The notes: generated by a model from the letters alone, not told the origin. A stretch of DNA of 64,000 nt from Xylophilus sp. GW821-FHT01B05 (GCA_038961845.1 CP152408.1:682001-746000); one strand, 5' to 3'. Positions 34,017 to 43,043 are shown, counted from the first letter of the stretch. Numbers and translations: made by a program.

Positions 34017-34955
34017 ATGCCCACGCACCTACCTTCCACCACCGCGCTGCGGGTCTTCGAGTCCGCCGCCCGCCACGGCAGCTGCACTCTCGCGGCCGAG
34101 GAGCTGTATCTGACCCAGAGCGCCGTCAGCAAGAAGCTGCGCAGCCTCGAGGAGATCCTGGGCGCCGCGCTTTTTGTGCGCATCAACCGCGGCCTGGTGC
34201 TGACCGAGGCCGGGCGCTGTTACCTCGACGCGATCCGTCCCATCCTGGGCCAGTTGGCCGAGGCGTCGGCGCGTGTGGCCGAGCTGCGCAGCCGGCCACT
34301 GCAGCAGACGCTGGTGCTGCGGCTGCTGCCGATCCTGGGCGACCGCTGGCTGCTGCCGCGGTTTGCCTCGTTCGCGGCGCAGCACCCGGACATCGAGGTG
34401 CAGTTCACCAGCCTGGTGCCCGGTGACGAGCAGGCCCCGATTCGCTCCGACGGCGAGTTTCGCTACGGCGCGGGCGGCTGGCCGCACTGGCAGGCGGACT
34501 ACCTCTTCGGCCGCGAGATGGTGGCCGTACTCGCCCCGGCGCTGCTGCGCACCATGCCGCGCTTCGAGCGGGTGGAGGACGCCTGGCAACTACCACTGCT
34601 GCTGCACTTCCAGGTGCCGCACGCCTGGACCGAATGGCACACGGCGTTCGGGCTGCAGGCGCCCGCGCCGACGCGCACCACCCGGTACGAGTTCTATTCG
34701 ACGCTGCTGCGCGCAGCCGTCTCCGGCATGGGGCTGGCGCTGGTGCCGCGCGCGCTGGTGCAAGACGAGCTGGCCTCGGGCGTACTCGTGGAGCCCTTCC
34801 CGAGCGAGTTCCACAGCCGTCAGGGTTACTACTTCGCGGTGCAGGAGCAGCGCGAGCCCTCGCCCGCCCTGGCCGCCTTCCGCGTCTGGCTGCAATTGCA
34901 GGCCGAGGCGCCACCGCCCGCTCCATCGGCGCAGCCGCAGCCGCTTGCGACCTGA
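34017..34955 (+). CDS. LysR-family transcriptional regulator, GcvA-like
   Basis: A 312-residue regulator. The helix-turn-helix is RVFESAARHGSCTLAAEELY followed by LTQSAVSKKLRSLEEILG, and a GcvA-type effector domain follows. It sits between the divergent argE-like gene and the downstream co-directional amino-acid ABC operon, and probably controls one or both. The ATG at 34017 was chosen over a TTG at 34002. Confidence 0.85.
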   Translation: MPTHLPSTTALRVFESAARHGSCTLAAEELYLTQSAVSKKLRSLEEILGAALFVRINRGLVLTEAGRCYLDAIRPILGQLAEASARVAELRSRPLQQTLVLRLLPILGDRWLLPRFASFAAQHPDIEVQFTSLVPGDEQAPIRSDGEFRYGAGGWPHWQADYLFGREMVAVLAPALLRTMPRFERVEDAWQLPLLLHFQVPHAWTEWHTAFGLQAPAPTRTTRYEFYSTLLRAAVSGMGLALVPRALVQDELASGVLVEPFPSEFHSRQGYYFAVQEQREPSPALAAFRVWLQLQAEAPPPAPSAQPQPLAT

Positions 34956-35076
34956 GCCGGCCCGCCGTCGGCAACTGCCATTCCGTTTAGGACTGGCAGC
35001 GGGACGTTTATTCGCTTGAGGAGGCCTGGGGCCGGCGCGGACACTGCAGTCGTCACAGTTCTTTCACATCCATCCC

Positions 35077-35874
35077 ATGACGCTCCACCACTCCCCCCGA
35101 CGTTCCGGCGTGTCGCGCCGCCTTCTGCTGGCCTGCGCCCTGGCCACGACCGGCCTGGCCGCCCAGGCTGACGTGCTGGCCGACGTCCAGAAGGCCCGGT
35201 CGATCAAGATCGCCATCCCCACGGACTTCGTGCCCTACGGTTTCGTCGGGGCAGACCTGCAGCCCCAGGGCCTGGACGTGGACATCGCCAAGTACGTCGC
35301 GGCCAAGATGGGTGTGAAGGTGGAGCTGGTGCCCGTGACCGTCTCCAACCGCATCCCGTACCTGCAGACCGGCAAGGCGCATCTGGTGGTGTCCGCGCTC
35401 GGCAAGAACCCCGACCGCGAGAAGGTGATCGACTTCAGCTCTGCCTACGCGCCCTTCTACATCGGCGTGTTCGGTCCCAAGACCATCGCCATCAAGAGCC
35501 CGGCCGACCTCGCCGGCAAGACCGTTGCGGTCACCCGCGGCACCACGGACGACGTGGAACTGACCAAAGTGGCCCCGGCGGGCGTGGAGATCCGCCGCTT
35601 CGAAGGCAACGACGCCACCATCGCGGCCTACGTCTCCGGCCAGACCCAGTTGCTGGCGACCGGCCAGCCCGCAGCGGAGGCCGTGGCCTCGCGCGCGCCG
35701 GTAGAGATCAAGTTCCCGCTGCGCATGTCGCCCTGCTACATCGGCCTGCCCAAGGGCGAGGATGCGCTGCGCACCAAGGTGAACGAGATCCTGGCCGAAG
35801 GCCGCAAGAACGGCGACCTGGACAAGCTCTCGCGGAAGTGGCTGCACCAGCCCATGGGTGACATGCCGCTCTGA
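35077..35874 (+). CDS. Polar amino-acid ABC transporter, substrate-binding protein
   Basis: A 265-residue periplasmic binding protein (SBP_bac_3). Signal peptide MTLHHSPRRSGVSRRLLLACA is followed by family motifs PYGFVGADLQPQGLDVDIAK and KNPDREKVIDFSSAYAPF. The family binds glutamate, glutamine, arginine or related polar amino acids. It heads a four-gene operon. The 121 bp upstream (34956-35076) hold no gene; the ribosome binding site is weak. Confidence 0.88.
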   Translation: MTLHHSPRRSGVSRRLLLACALATTGLAAQADVLADVQKARSIKIAIPTDFVPYGFVGADLQPQGLDVDIAKYVAAKMGVKVELVPVTVSNRIPYLQTGKAHLVVSALGKNPDREKVIDFSSAYAPFYIGVFGPKTIAIKSPADLAGKTVAVTRGTTDDVELTKVAPAGVEIRRFEGNDATIAAYVSGQTQLLATGQPAAEAVASRAPVEIKFPLRMSPCYIGLPKGEDALRTKVNEILAEGRKNGDLDKLSRKWLHQPMGDMPL

Positions 35875-35896
35875 GCCCGCGCACCGCTCGCCTGCC

Positions 35897-36559
35897 ATGC
35901 GCTTCGTACTCGACTTCGCCGCCGTCCTGGCGCAGTGGCCGCTGCTGCTGAGTGGACTGGTCTGGACCTGCTGGCTCACGTTGCTCACGCTGACCTTGGG
36001 GTTGGTGCTGGGCGCGGCCTGCGCCTGGGCCCGCAGCAGCGGCCCGCAGGCGCTGGCCGCCGCCGTGGGCATCTACGTGGAGCTGGTGCGCAACACGCCC
36101 TTCATCGTGCAGCTCTTCTTTGTCTTCTTCGGGCTGCCGGCGCTGGGCGTGAAGCTCTCGCCCGCCACGGCCTCCACCATCGCGCTGGTGTTGAACCTGG
36201 GCGCCTACGCCACGGAGATCATCCGCGCGGGCATCGAGGCCACGCCGCGCGGCCAGGTCGAAGCGGCGCAGAGCCTGGCGCTGGGCCCCGTGCAGATCTT
36301 CCTGCGGGTGGTGCTGCCGCCCGCGCTGGCCCGCGTCTGGCCGGCGCTCACGGGCCAGGTCATCATCGTGATGCTGGGCTCGGCCGTGTGCAGCGCCATC
36401 TCGACCGAGGAACTGAGCTACGCCGCCAACCTGATCCAGAGCCGCAACTTCCGCGCGTTCGAGTCATATGCGCTGGTCGCCGTGCTCTACCTGCTGCTGG
36501 CCATGGGCTTGCGCCGTCTGCTCGACTGGGCCGGGCCGCGCTTCATCTTCGCAAGGTAG
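35897..36559 (+). CDS. Polar amino-acid ABC transporter, permease 1
   Basis: A 220-residue inner-membrane protein of the HisM/GltJ type with about five helices. The EAA loop is visible as IEATPRGQVEAAQSLALGP, and VELVRNTPFIVQLFFVFFG is the family N-terminal motif. It follows the binding-protein gene by 22 bp and precedes permease 2 by 7 bp. Together the two permeases form the heterodimeric channel. Confidence 0.88.
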   Translation: MRFVLDFAAVLAQWPLLLSGLVWTCWLTLLTLTLGLVLGAACAWARSSGPQALAAAVGIYVELVRNTPFIVQLFFVFFGLPALGVKLSPATASTIALVLNLGAYATEIIRAGIEATPRGQVEAAQSLALGPVQIFLRVVLPPALARVWPALTGQVIIVMLGSAVCSAISTEELSYAANLIQSRNFRAFESYALVAVLYLLLAMGLRRLLDWAGPRFIFAR

Positions 36560-36566
36560 GCCCGCC

Positions 36567-37220
36567 ATGGTTGAGTTCACACTCTGGGACATTGCCGGGC
36601 ACCTGCTGCGCGCCGCGCGCTGGACCGTCGTGCTGTCGCTGATCGCGTTCGCGGGCGGCGGCATCGTCGGGGGGCTGTTGCTGCTGGTTCGGCTGCGCGG
36701 CGGGCGCGTGGCACGCGCGCTGCTGGCTGGCTACGTGCAGGTGTTTCAGGGCACACCCCTGCTGCTGCAGCTGTTCCTTGCATATTTCGGCGCCGGCCTG
36801 TTCGGCCTCGAGATATCGCCCTGGACGGCCGCCACCTTCGCGCTGACCGGCTACGCCAGCGCCTTCCTGACCGAGATCTGGCGCGGCTGCGTCGAGGCGG
36901 TGCCCCGCGGCCAGTGGGAAGCCTCTTCCAGCCTGGCGCTGAGCTTTGGCGAACAGCTGCGCCACGTGGTGCTGCCGCAGGCGCGGCGCATCGCGGTCGC
37001 ACCCACGGTTGGCTTCCTGGTGCAGTTGGTCAAGGGCACGGCGCTCGCGTCGGTGATCGGCTTCGTGGAAGTCACCAAGACCGCCAGCATGATCTCCAAC
37101 GCCTCCCTGCGCCCGCTGGTGGTGTTCGGTTGTGCGGCGGTGCTGTACTTCCTGCTCTGCTACCCCATCAGCCTCTACGCCAAGTACATCGAACGGAGCC
37201 TCCGTGTCCGCACTGCCTGA
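36567..37220 (+). CDS. Polar amino-acid ABC transporter, permease 2
   Basis: A 217-residue inner-membrane protein (HisQ/GltK type) with YVQVFQGTPLLLQLFLAYFG and the EAA loop VEAVPRGQWEASSSLALSFG. It pairs with permease 1. Its last 17 bases overlap the start of the ATPase gene. Confidence 0.88.
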   Translation: MVEFTLWDIAGHLLRAARWTVVLSLIAFAGGGIVGGLLLLVRLRGGRVARALLAGYVQVFQGTPLLLQLFLAYFGAGLFGLEISPWTAATFALTGYASAFLTEIWRGCVEAVPRGQWEASSSLALSFGEQLRHVVLPQARRIAVAPTVGFLVQLVKGTALASVIGFVEVTKTASMISNASLRPLVVFGCAAVLYFLLCYPISLYAKYIERSLRVRTA

Positions 37221-38010
37221 AACCATTACGGCCCTTACCGCCCCTACCGCAGCGGTCGCGGCAACCCCGGCGTCCGCCCCCATCGTGTGCATCACCGGCC
37301 TGCGCAAGTCCTACGGCACGAACGAGGTGCTCAAGGGCATTGACCTGGACGTTGCACGTGGCGAGGTGATCGCCATCATCGGCAAGAGCGGCTCGGGCAA
37401 GAGCACGCTGCTGCGCTGCATCAACGGGCTGGAGTCCTTCCAGGGCGGCGCGCTCACCGTGGACGGCAAGCCGCTGATCCACGGTAGCGCGACGGCCATG
37501 CGCGCGCTGCGCCAGCGCGTGGGCATGATCTTCCAGAGCTTCAACCTGTTCCCGCACCTGTCCGTGGGCCGCAACGTGATGCTGGCGCCCACGCTGGTGA
37601 AGAAAACCCCGCAAGCGGATGCGACCGCGCACGCCCGAGGGCTGCTGGAGCGCGTGGGGCTGGGCGAGAAGTTCGACGCCCGGCCCGACCAGCTTTCGGG
37701 CGGCCAGCAGCAGCGTGTGGCGATTGCCCGCGCGCTCGCGATGGAGCCGGCGGTGCTGCTGTGCGATGAGATCACCTCCGCGCTCGACCCTGAGCTGGTG
37801 GGCGAGGTGCTGCGGGTGGTGGAGTCGCTGGCACTCGAAGGCATGACGCTGCTGATGGTCACGCACGAGATGAGCTTTGCCCGCAAGGTGGCCGACCGGA
37901 TCATCTTCATGCACCAGGGCCGGGTGCACGAGGCCGGCTCGCCAGCGGAGTTGCTTGGCAACCCGCAGACGGCGGAGCTGCGGCAGTTCCTGTTCTCGGT
38001 CGCGGGCTGA
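37204..38010 (+). CDS. Polar amino-acid ABC transporter, ATP-binding protein
   Basis: A 268-residue ATPase (GlnQ/HisP type). Walker A is GKSGSGKST, Q-loop MIFQSFNLFPH, signature LSGGQQQR, Walker B AVLLCDEITSALD, H-loop MVTHEMSFA. It starts with GTG at 37204, with GGAG five bases upstream, inside the end of permease 2. About 28 Ala/Thr/Pro-rich residues precede the ABC domain. Confidence 0.9.
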   Translation: MSALPETITALTAPTAAVAATPASAPIVCITGLRKSYGTNEVLKGIDLDVARGEVIAIIGKSGSGKSTLLRCINGLESFQGGALTVDGKPLIHGSATAMRALRQRVGMIFQSFNLFPHLSVGRNVMLAPTLVKKTPQADATAHARGLLERVGLGEKFDARPDQLSGGQQQRVAIARALAMEPAVLLCDEITSALDPELVGEVLRVVESLALEGMTLLMVTHEMSFARKVADRIIFMHQGRVHEAGSPAELLGNPQTAELRQFLFSVAG

Positions 38011-38026
38011 GCCGCCGCTGCGTGCC

Positions 38027-38986
38027 TTACTCGATCGTCGCGCCCGATTCCTGCACGATGCTGCGCCACTTCTGGTAGTCGGTATTGAGCAGGTGCGAGA
38101 ACTGATCGGGCGTCATTGCCTGTGGCTCGGCGCCCTGGGCGTGGATGGCGGCTTGCACGTCGGGCATGGCGAGCAGGCGGTTCACCTCGGTGTTCATGGT
38201 GGTGACGATGTCCTTGGGCGTGCCGGCCGGCATGAACAGGCCATACCAGGTGCTGACGTCAAAGTCCTTGAAGCCTGATTCGGCCACCGTGGGCACGTCT
38301 GGCAGGGCGGTGCTGCGGCGTGCCGAGGTCACGGCCAGCGGGCGCAGCTTGCCGCCCTTGATCTGACCCATGGCCGAAGGCACCGAGGACACCATCAGGT
38401 CCACATTGCCTGCCAGCACGTCCATCATGGCCGGGTTGGAGCCCTTGTAGGGCACGTGGCGGATCTTGATGCCGGCCGCGTTCTTGAAGATCTCGCCGGC
38501 CAGGTGGATGGTCGTGCCATTGCCGGGCGAGCCATAGGTGATGGTGTCAGGCGCGGCGCGCGCGGCGGCCACCACGTCGGCCAGCGTCTTGAAGCGCGAG
38601 TTGGCGGCGGTGACGATGATCACCGGCGTGTAGGCCACATGGGCCACGGCCACCAGGTTCTTGGTCGGGTCGTAGCTCAGGTTCTTGTAGAGCCAGGGCG
38701 CGACAACCATGTTGTCTTTCTGGCCCATCACCATGTCGTAGCCGGTGGGCGCTGCCTTGGTGGCTTCCGCGATGCCGATGGTGCCGCCGGCGCCGCCGCG
38801 GTTGTCGGGGATGACCGTCCACTTGCTCACCTCGGTGAGCTTGTTGGCGACCAGGCGCGACAGGATGTCGGTGCCGCCGCCGGGCGGGAAGGGCACGATC
38901 AGCCGGATCGGCTTGGTGGGATAGGTCTGGGCCTGCGCGGCCAGGGTAAAGGCGAGGGCCGCGAGGGCCAGCATCTTGCGGATCAT
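38027..38986 (-). CDS. Tripartite tricarboxylate transporter receptor (Bug family)
   Basis: A 319-residue periplasmic binding protein with signal peptide MIRKMLALAALAFTLAAQAQ and motifs YPTKPIRLIVPFPPGGGTDI and TYGSPGNGTTIHLAGEIFKN. It is the third orphan Bug gene of the window and converges with the amino-acid ABC operon (16 bp). Ligand unknown. The ATG at 38986 is preceded by a GGAGA ribosome binding site. Confidence 0.85.
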   Translation of the reverse strand: MIRKMLALAALAFTLAAQAQTYPTKPIRLIVPFPPGGGTDILSRLVANKLTEVSKWTVIPDNRGGAGGTIGIAEATKAAPTGYDMVMGQKDNMVVAPWLYKNLSYDPTKNLVAVAHVAYTPVIIVTAANSRFKTLADVVAAARAAPDTITYGSPGNGTTIHLAGEIFKNAAGIKIRHVPYKGSNPAMMDVLAGNVDLMVSSVPSAMGQIKGGKLRPLAVTSARRSTALPDVPTVAESGFKDFDVSTWYGLFMPAGTPKDIVTTMNTEVNRLLAMPDVQAAIHAQGAEPQAMTPDQFSHLLNTDYQKWRSIVQESGATIE

Positions 38987-39089
38987 GGAGTGTCTCCTGG
39001 GGGGATTCTGCGGGCACTGCCGGCCCGGGCGGAACGCGAGCCGGCGAGTGTGCCGCAAAAAGGGCGGGGCCCGCCATCGCGAAAAGCGA

Positions 39090-39821
39090 TCAGGCGAGCG
39101 AAGGCTGGCGGCGCGGGCGTGACCGGCCTGCGGCCTGGCGGTGCAGCACGGTGGCCAGCAGGCCCAGCAGCACCCCGGCGATCACGTCCCACACCACGTG
39201 CTGGCGGGTGGCCAGCGTGGAATGGATGATGGCCAGGCACCAGAGGCCGTTGATCCATTGCAGCATGGCCGGGCTGCGGGTGACCGACAACTGGCCCGCA
39301 ATCACCCATGCCGAAAACACCGCAAAAGCCACGTGCAGCGAGGGGCAGGCGTTGCCCGAGACGTCCGCGCTTTTCAAGAACTGCAGGGCCGGGTGCCGCG
39401 CCCAGTTGACGTCGGGCACGGGCACCTCGGTTGGAAAGACGATGTAGCAGGCGAATGCGACCAGGCTCATGGCCAGGGCCACAAGGCCATAGGCGCCCAG
39501 TTCACGGCGGTCGCGTGCCAGGCCCGGCGCCAGTGCCACGTACACCCACAGCGACACGTAGGCCGCGAAGGTCTCGGGCATGAAGGGGATCTGCTGGTCC
39601 AGCCAGGTCAGCGGCATGACCGTGACCGGGCCGACCGGATGGCGCATGACCCAGAAGTAACCATAGAAGAAGACCGCCACCCCCAAAGGCGTTGCCAGGG
39701 CTTTGAAGAGCCACAGCGTTGTAAGGCAGGTCTTGATGTCGCGCTGCCAAGGTGGCGAGCTTTGCACGTAATGTCTTTCTTGCCGGGTGGCGCCGGCAGT
39801 CGCTAAGGGCAGGCGCAGCAT
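39090..39821 (-). CDS. PAP2-family membrane phosphatase/phosphotransferase
   Basis: A 243-residue membrane protein with about six helices. The C-terminal PAP2 motifs are NACPSLHVAFAVFSAWV and TLATRQHVVWDVIAGVLLG, whose His residues catalyse phosphoester transfer. It resembles the inositol-phosphorylceramide-synthase-like branch, so the substrate is probably a lipid phosphate. The start is uncertain: ATG 39821 or GTG 39767, neither with a strong ribosome binding site. Confidence 0.7.
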   Translation of the reverse strand: MLRLPLATAGATRQERHYVQSSPPWQRDIKTCLTTLWLFKALATPLGVAVFFYGYFWVMRHPVGPVTVMPLTWLDQQIPFMPETFAAYVSLWVYVALAPGLARDRRELGAYGLVALAMSLVAFACYIVFPTEVPVPDVNWARHPALQFLKSADVSGNACPSLHVAFAVFSAWVIAGQLSVTRSPAMLQWINGLWCLAIIHSTLATRQHVVWDVIAGVLLGLLATVLHRQAAGRSRPRRQPSLA

Positions 39822-39893
39822 AGCGTGCCCATTTGGCGCCGCAGGCAGAGAGGCCCCGCAGAATGCCGATTTTGAATCGCGAATGCCAGCGGT

Positions 39894-39914
39894 AAGTATC
39901 AATTAAAGATACTT
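39894..39914. promoter_or_regulatory. AT-rich inverted repeat upstream of the DUF2145 remnant
   Basis: AAGTATC-N7-GATACTT, perfect 7-bp arms, lies in an unusually AT-rich stretch (about 39880-39960) between divergent genes. It could be an operator or a remnant; no function can be assigned. Confidence 0.35.
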
Positions 39915-40065
39915 TGGGTTGTGCATATGTGTGGGGTTTAGAGATTTGAGTCTTTCCTGCGGACTTGGCTGCAACATCCGACCACCTCAACCGCAGGAGC
40001 TTTTCCATGCAAGCCCCCCGTCCCGTCACGGCCTCTGGCGCCTCCAAAACGCTTGTCACTGGGCC

Positions 40066-40446
40066 GTGCTGCGGTCGCGTGAGCGCACGCTGGAGTTGCA
40101 CGAGCCGCGCTACAGCATGGTCAGCTACGCCTGGGGCCGGCAGTACCAGCAGTCCAACCAGTGGGTGCTGGAGACCATGGCCGAGGCGATGGAGCCCGCC
40201 ACCATCCACAGCCGCGAGCAGGCGCAGGCCTGGCTGCGCTTCAAAGGCTACGCACCGACGGTGCTGCGCGTGGGGCCGCTCACCCGCCTGGGCGGACGCA
40301 TGACGCGCACCAATATCGCCTTCGACGACCATCCCACGCAGGACCGTCTTGCCGACCGCATTGCCACCGTCACCGTCGATTCGGCCTTTGCCTGGATGGC
40401 AGCCAGCGGTTTGGGCGGGGCGCTGGTGCGGCTGGAGTTGCGGTGA
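40066..40446 (+). pseudogene. Truncated DUF2145-like gene
   Basis: From about 40066 the frame encodes a conserved-looking segment (RYSMVSYAWGRQYQQSNQWV and LRVGPLTRLGGRMTRTNIAF) that I recognise as the C-terminal part of DUF2145 proteins, which are about twice as long and exported. The N-terminal half with its signal peptide is missing. A good AGGAG/ATG start exists at 40007 but in another frame; one extra C in the C6 tract at 40014-40019 would join the two. The stop overlaps the GTG start of the downstream flavin oxidase. The family call is from memory of the motif, so confidence is moderate. Confidence 0.55.
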
Positions 40447-41888
40447 GCGGGCGCGCCTTGCCCCGCAGCATCTCGCGCCGCAGCCTGCTGGGCGCGGCAC
40501 TGGCTGGAGCGGGTTTGGCTGTCGTTGCGCCGCGGGCACTGTGCAGTCCTGCGCAGGATGGTGCCGCGCTACAGGTGGGCAATATCACCGGCCTGCATAC
40601 GGTGAAGGTGGCGCGCATCGAAACACCGCGCAGCACAGCGGATGTGCGGCGCGCACTGCTGCACTGGCCGGGGCGCATTGCTGTTGGCGGGGGGCGCTAC
40701 AGCATGGGCGGCCAGACAGCGGTGGCCGGCGGGCTGCACCTGGACATGCGCGGGATGAACCAGTTGGTCTGGCTGCGCCCGCAGGAGCAAACCGTGCGGG
40801 TGCAGGCCGGCATGCGCTGGCGCGACCTGCTGGACCACATCGACGGCCACGGCCTGGCGGTGCGCACCATGCAGAGCTATTCCAACTTCACCGTGGGTGG
40901 CGCGGTCTCGGTCAACGCGCATGGGCGCTACATGGGCCACGGCCCGGTCGGGCATTCGGTGCGCGCGCTGCAGTTGGTGCTGGCCAATGGCTGCGTGGTG
41001 GAGGCGAGCCGGCAGCGCCACCCGGCGCTGTTCAGTGCTGCGCTGGGCGGCTATGGCGGCGTGGGCGTGGTCACCGAGGTCGAGCTGCAACTGGACCGCA
41101 ACAGCCTGCTGGAGCGCCACATCGCCGAGATGCCGCTGGCCGACTATCCCGCGTGGTTTGCGCGCAGCGTGCGGCCGGACCCCGCTTGCGTGCTGCACAA
41201 CGCCGATCTGCTGCCGCCGCATTTCGACCGGGCCACGGCCATCAGTTGGCGCACCACGCAGCGGCAGGCCACCTCGACAGAGCGGCTGATCCCGCGCGGC
41301 CGCAGCTACCCGCTGGAGCGCGCCGCCATCTGGGCCGCCACGCTGCCGGGCGGTGACGCGCTGCAGCGCGAGGTATTGCGCCCGGCATTGCAGCGCCGGC
41401 CTGCGGTGGTCTGGCGCAACCACCAGGCCAGCCTGGACCTGCGCATGCTGGAGCCGGCAGACCGCCGCAGCGCGACCTATGCGCTGCAGGAGTACTTTGT
41501 GCCCGTGCCGCAATTGCTGCCATTTGCGGCACAGATGGCGCACGTGCTGCAGGCGCATGGCGCGCAGGTGCTCAACGTGTCCATCCGGCACTCGCCGGCC
41601 GATGCCGACGGGCTGCTGGCGTGGGCGCGCGAAGAGGTGTTCTCGCTGGTGATCTACTACCGGCAGGGCACTGGTGCGCAGGCGCAGGACGCGGTCGGGG
41701 TGTGGACACGGGCGCTGATCGATGCCGCACTGGCCTGCGGCGGCAGCTACTACCTGCCCTACCAACTGCATGCCACGCGTGCGCAGTTCGAGGCGGCCTA
41801 CCCGCAGGCCGACGCCTTTCGCGCGGTGAAGCGCGAGCTAGACCCGCAGGGGCGGCTGAGCAATACGCTGTGGGATCGGTATATTTGA
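40443..41888 (+). CDS. FAD-binding oxidoreductase with Tat signal (aldonolactone-oxidase-like)
   Basis: A 481-residue secreted flavoprotein. It begins with a twin-arginine signal (SRRSLLGAALAGAGLAVVAP), followed by a PCMH-type FAD domain with GGRYSMGGQT and SNFTVGGAVSVNAHGRYMGH. The C-terminal end DPQGRLSNTLWDRY is typical of D-arabinono-1,4-lactone oxidase-like enzymes. It oxidises a sugar lactone or related substrate in the periplasm; the exact substrate is unknown. GTG start overlaps the upstream stop codon (GTGA), indicating translational coupling. Confidence 0.75.
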   Translation: MSGRALPRSISRRSLLGAALAGAGLAVVAPRALCSPAQDGAALQVGNITGLHTVKVARIETPRSTADVRRALLHWPGRIAVGGGRYSMGGQTAVAGGLHLDMRGMNQLVWLRPQEQTVRVQAGMRWRDLLDHIDGHGLAVRTMQSYSNFTVGGAVSVNAHGRYMGHGPVGHSVRALQLVLANGCVVEASRQRHPALFSAALGGYGGVGVVTEVELQLDRNSLLERHIAEMPLADYPAWFARSVRPDPACVLHNADLLPPHFDRATAISWRTTQRQATSTERLIPRGRSYPLERAAIWAATLPGGDALQREVLRPALQRRPAVVWRNHQASLDLRMLEPADRRSATYALQEYFVPVPQLLPFAAQMAHVLQAHGAQVLNVSIRHSPADADGLLAWAREEVFSLVIYYRQGTGAQAQDAVGVWTRALIDAALACGGSYYLPYQLHATRAQFEAAYPQADAFRAVKRELDPQGRLSNTLWDRYI

Positions 41889-41944
41889 ACAAAATAGGCC
41901 TCTAGCCCAGGTGTGGCCTGGGCTATTAGCTATCAAAAAAGTAG
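41888..41944. repeat. Palindromic element, intergenic (well-preserved copy)
   Basis: AATAGGCCTCT, then perfect arms AGCCCAGG-TGTGG-CCTGGGCT (41904-41924), then ATTAGCTATCAAAAAA. It begins at the stop codon of the flavin oxidase gene and ends shortly before the ribosome binding site of the zinc-ribbon gene. Confidence 0.85.
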
Positions 41945-41963
41945 TACACAAGAAGGAGTGCAT

Positions 41964-43043
41964 ATGGGCAAGGCATTGCGGCTTTCCGAGAAGTGGTTCA
42001 ACCGGGGCTTGTGGTTGGTGGCGCTGGTGTTTGCCAGCTTCCTGATCGGGCTGGGCGGCACGCTGGTGGGCGACCTGCCGCAGGTGGAGCAGCGGCACAC
42101 GCTGGAGGACTTCATGGACCCGGCCGCCACCGCCCGGCAGCGTGCGGCGCAGGACGCCGCGCAACTGGCGCAGCGCCAGGCCCAGGACGCGCTGGAGCAG
42201 GCGCGGCTGCAGCAGAAGGTGGCGCAGTCTGATTCGCAGGCCGCGCGCGAGACCTTCGACAACTGGCTGGCCACGCGCAGCGTCACGCAGCGCTCCGAGC
42301 AAGACGCCGAGCTGCTGGCCCGCACCCGCGCGCTCGATGGCCTGCGCGTGCGCGAGCGCGTGGCCGAACAACAAGTGCAGACCCAGCAGCAGAAGGCGCT
42401 CGATGCACGCCAGGCCGAGGCCCGCGCGCGGGATGGCCTGGGAGCCTTGCAGGCCGATGCCTTGACGCAGCTCAATACCGAACTGCGGCGCGTGGAGCTG
42501 CGTGTGTTCCTCTACCGCCTGGCGCTTACGCTGCCACTGCTGGTCGTGGCCGGCTGGCTGTTCGCCAAGAAGCGCAAAAGCACCTGGTGGCCTTTTGTCT
42601 GGGGCTTCATCTTCTTTGCGCTGTTTGCCTTCTTTGTCGAACTGGTGCCCTATCTGCCCAGCTACGGCGGCTATGTGCGCTACCTGGTCGGCATCGTGGT
42701 CACGGTATTGGTCGGGCGTCAGGCCGTGGTGGCCTTGCAGCGCTACCGCGAGCGCCAATTGCTGGCCGAGCAGCAGCCCGACACCGTGCGTCGTGAAGAG
42801 CTGAGCTACGACACCGCACTGGGCCGCCTGGCCAAGGGCGTGTGCCCGGGCTGTGAGCGGCCGGTGGACCTGAAGGCGCCCGGCATCGACTTCTGCCCGC
42901 ATTGCGGCATCTGCCTGTACGACCACTGCGGCCGCTGCGATGCGCGCAAGAGCGCCTTCTCCAAGTTCTGCCATGCCTGCGGCGCGCAGGGGCGGCTGTT
43001 GCCAGCGGAGGTGACGGCGCCTGCTACTTCTCTACCGAGCTAG
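41964..43043 (+). CDS. Membrane coiled-coil protein with C-terminal zinc ribbons
   Basis: A 359-residue protein of unknown function. Order: one N-terminal membrane segment (about 15-35), a charged Gln/Ala-rich coiled coil (about 45-175), two or three membrane segments (about 180-250), then a cytoplasmic-type tail with Cys pairs CPGC, CPHCG, CGRCD and CHACG (about 293-345), which fit double zinc ribbons. AAGGAG lies five bases before ATG 41964. No neighbour suggests a role. Confidence 0.7.
   Translation: MGKALRLSEKWFNRGLWLVALVFASFLIGLGGTLVGDLPQVEQRHTLEDFMDPAATARQRAAQDAAQLAQRQAQDALEQARLQQKVAQSDSQAARETFDNWLATRSVTQRSEQDAELLARTRALDGLRVRERVAEQQVQTQQQKALDARQAEARARDGLGALQADALTQLNTELRRVELRVFLYRLALTLPLLVVAGWLFAKKRKSTWWPFVWGFIFFALFAFFVELVPYLPSYGGYVRYLVGIVVTVLVGRQAVVALQRYRERQLLAEQQPDTVRREELSYDTALGRLAKGVCPGCERPVDLKAPGIDFCPHCGICLYDHCGRCDARKSAFSKFCHACGAQGRLLPAEVTAPATSLPS

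Noticed and set aside
34956..35076. tRNA or small RNA gene in the ABC operon leader
   Set aside because: No cloverleaf, no T-loop consensus and no clear terminator; only a promoter region can be supposed.
39919..40446. Full-length 175-residue protein from the TTG at 39919
   Set aside because: The upstream part has no ribosome binding site, lies in an AT-rich regulatory-looking stretch and lacks conservation; only the part from about 40066 looks like real protein.
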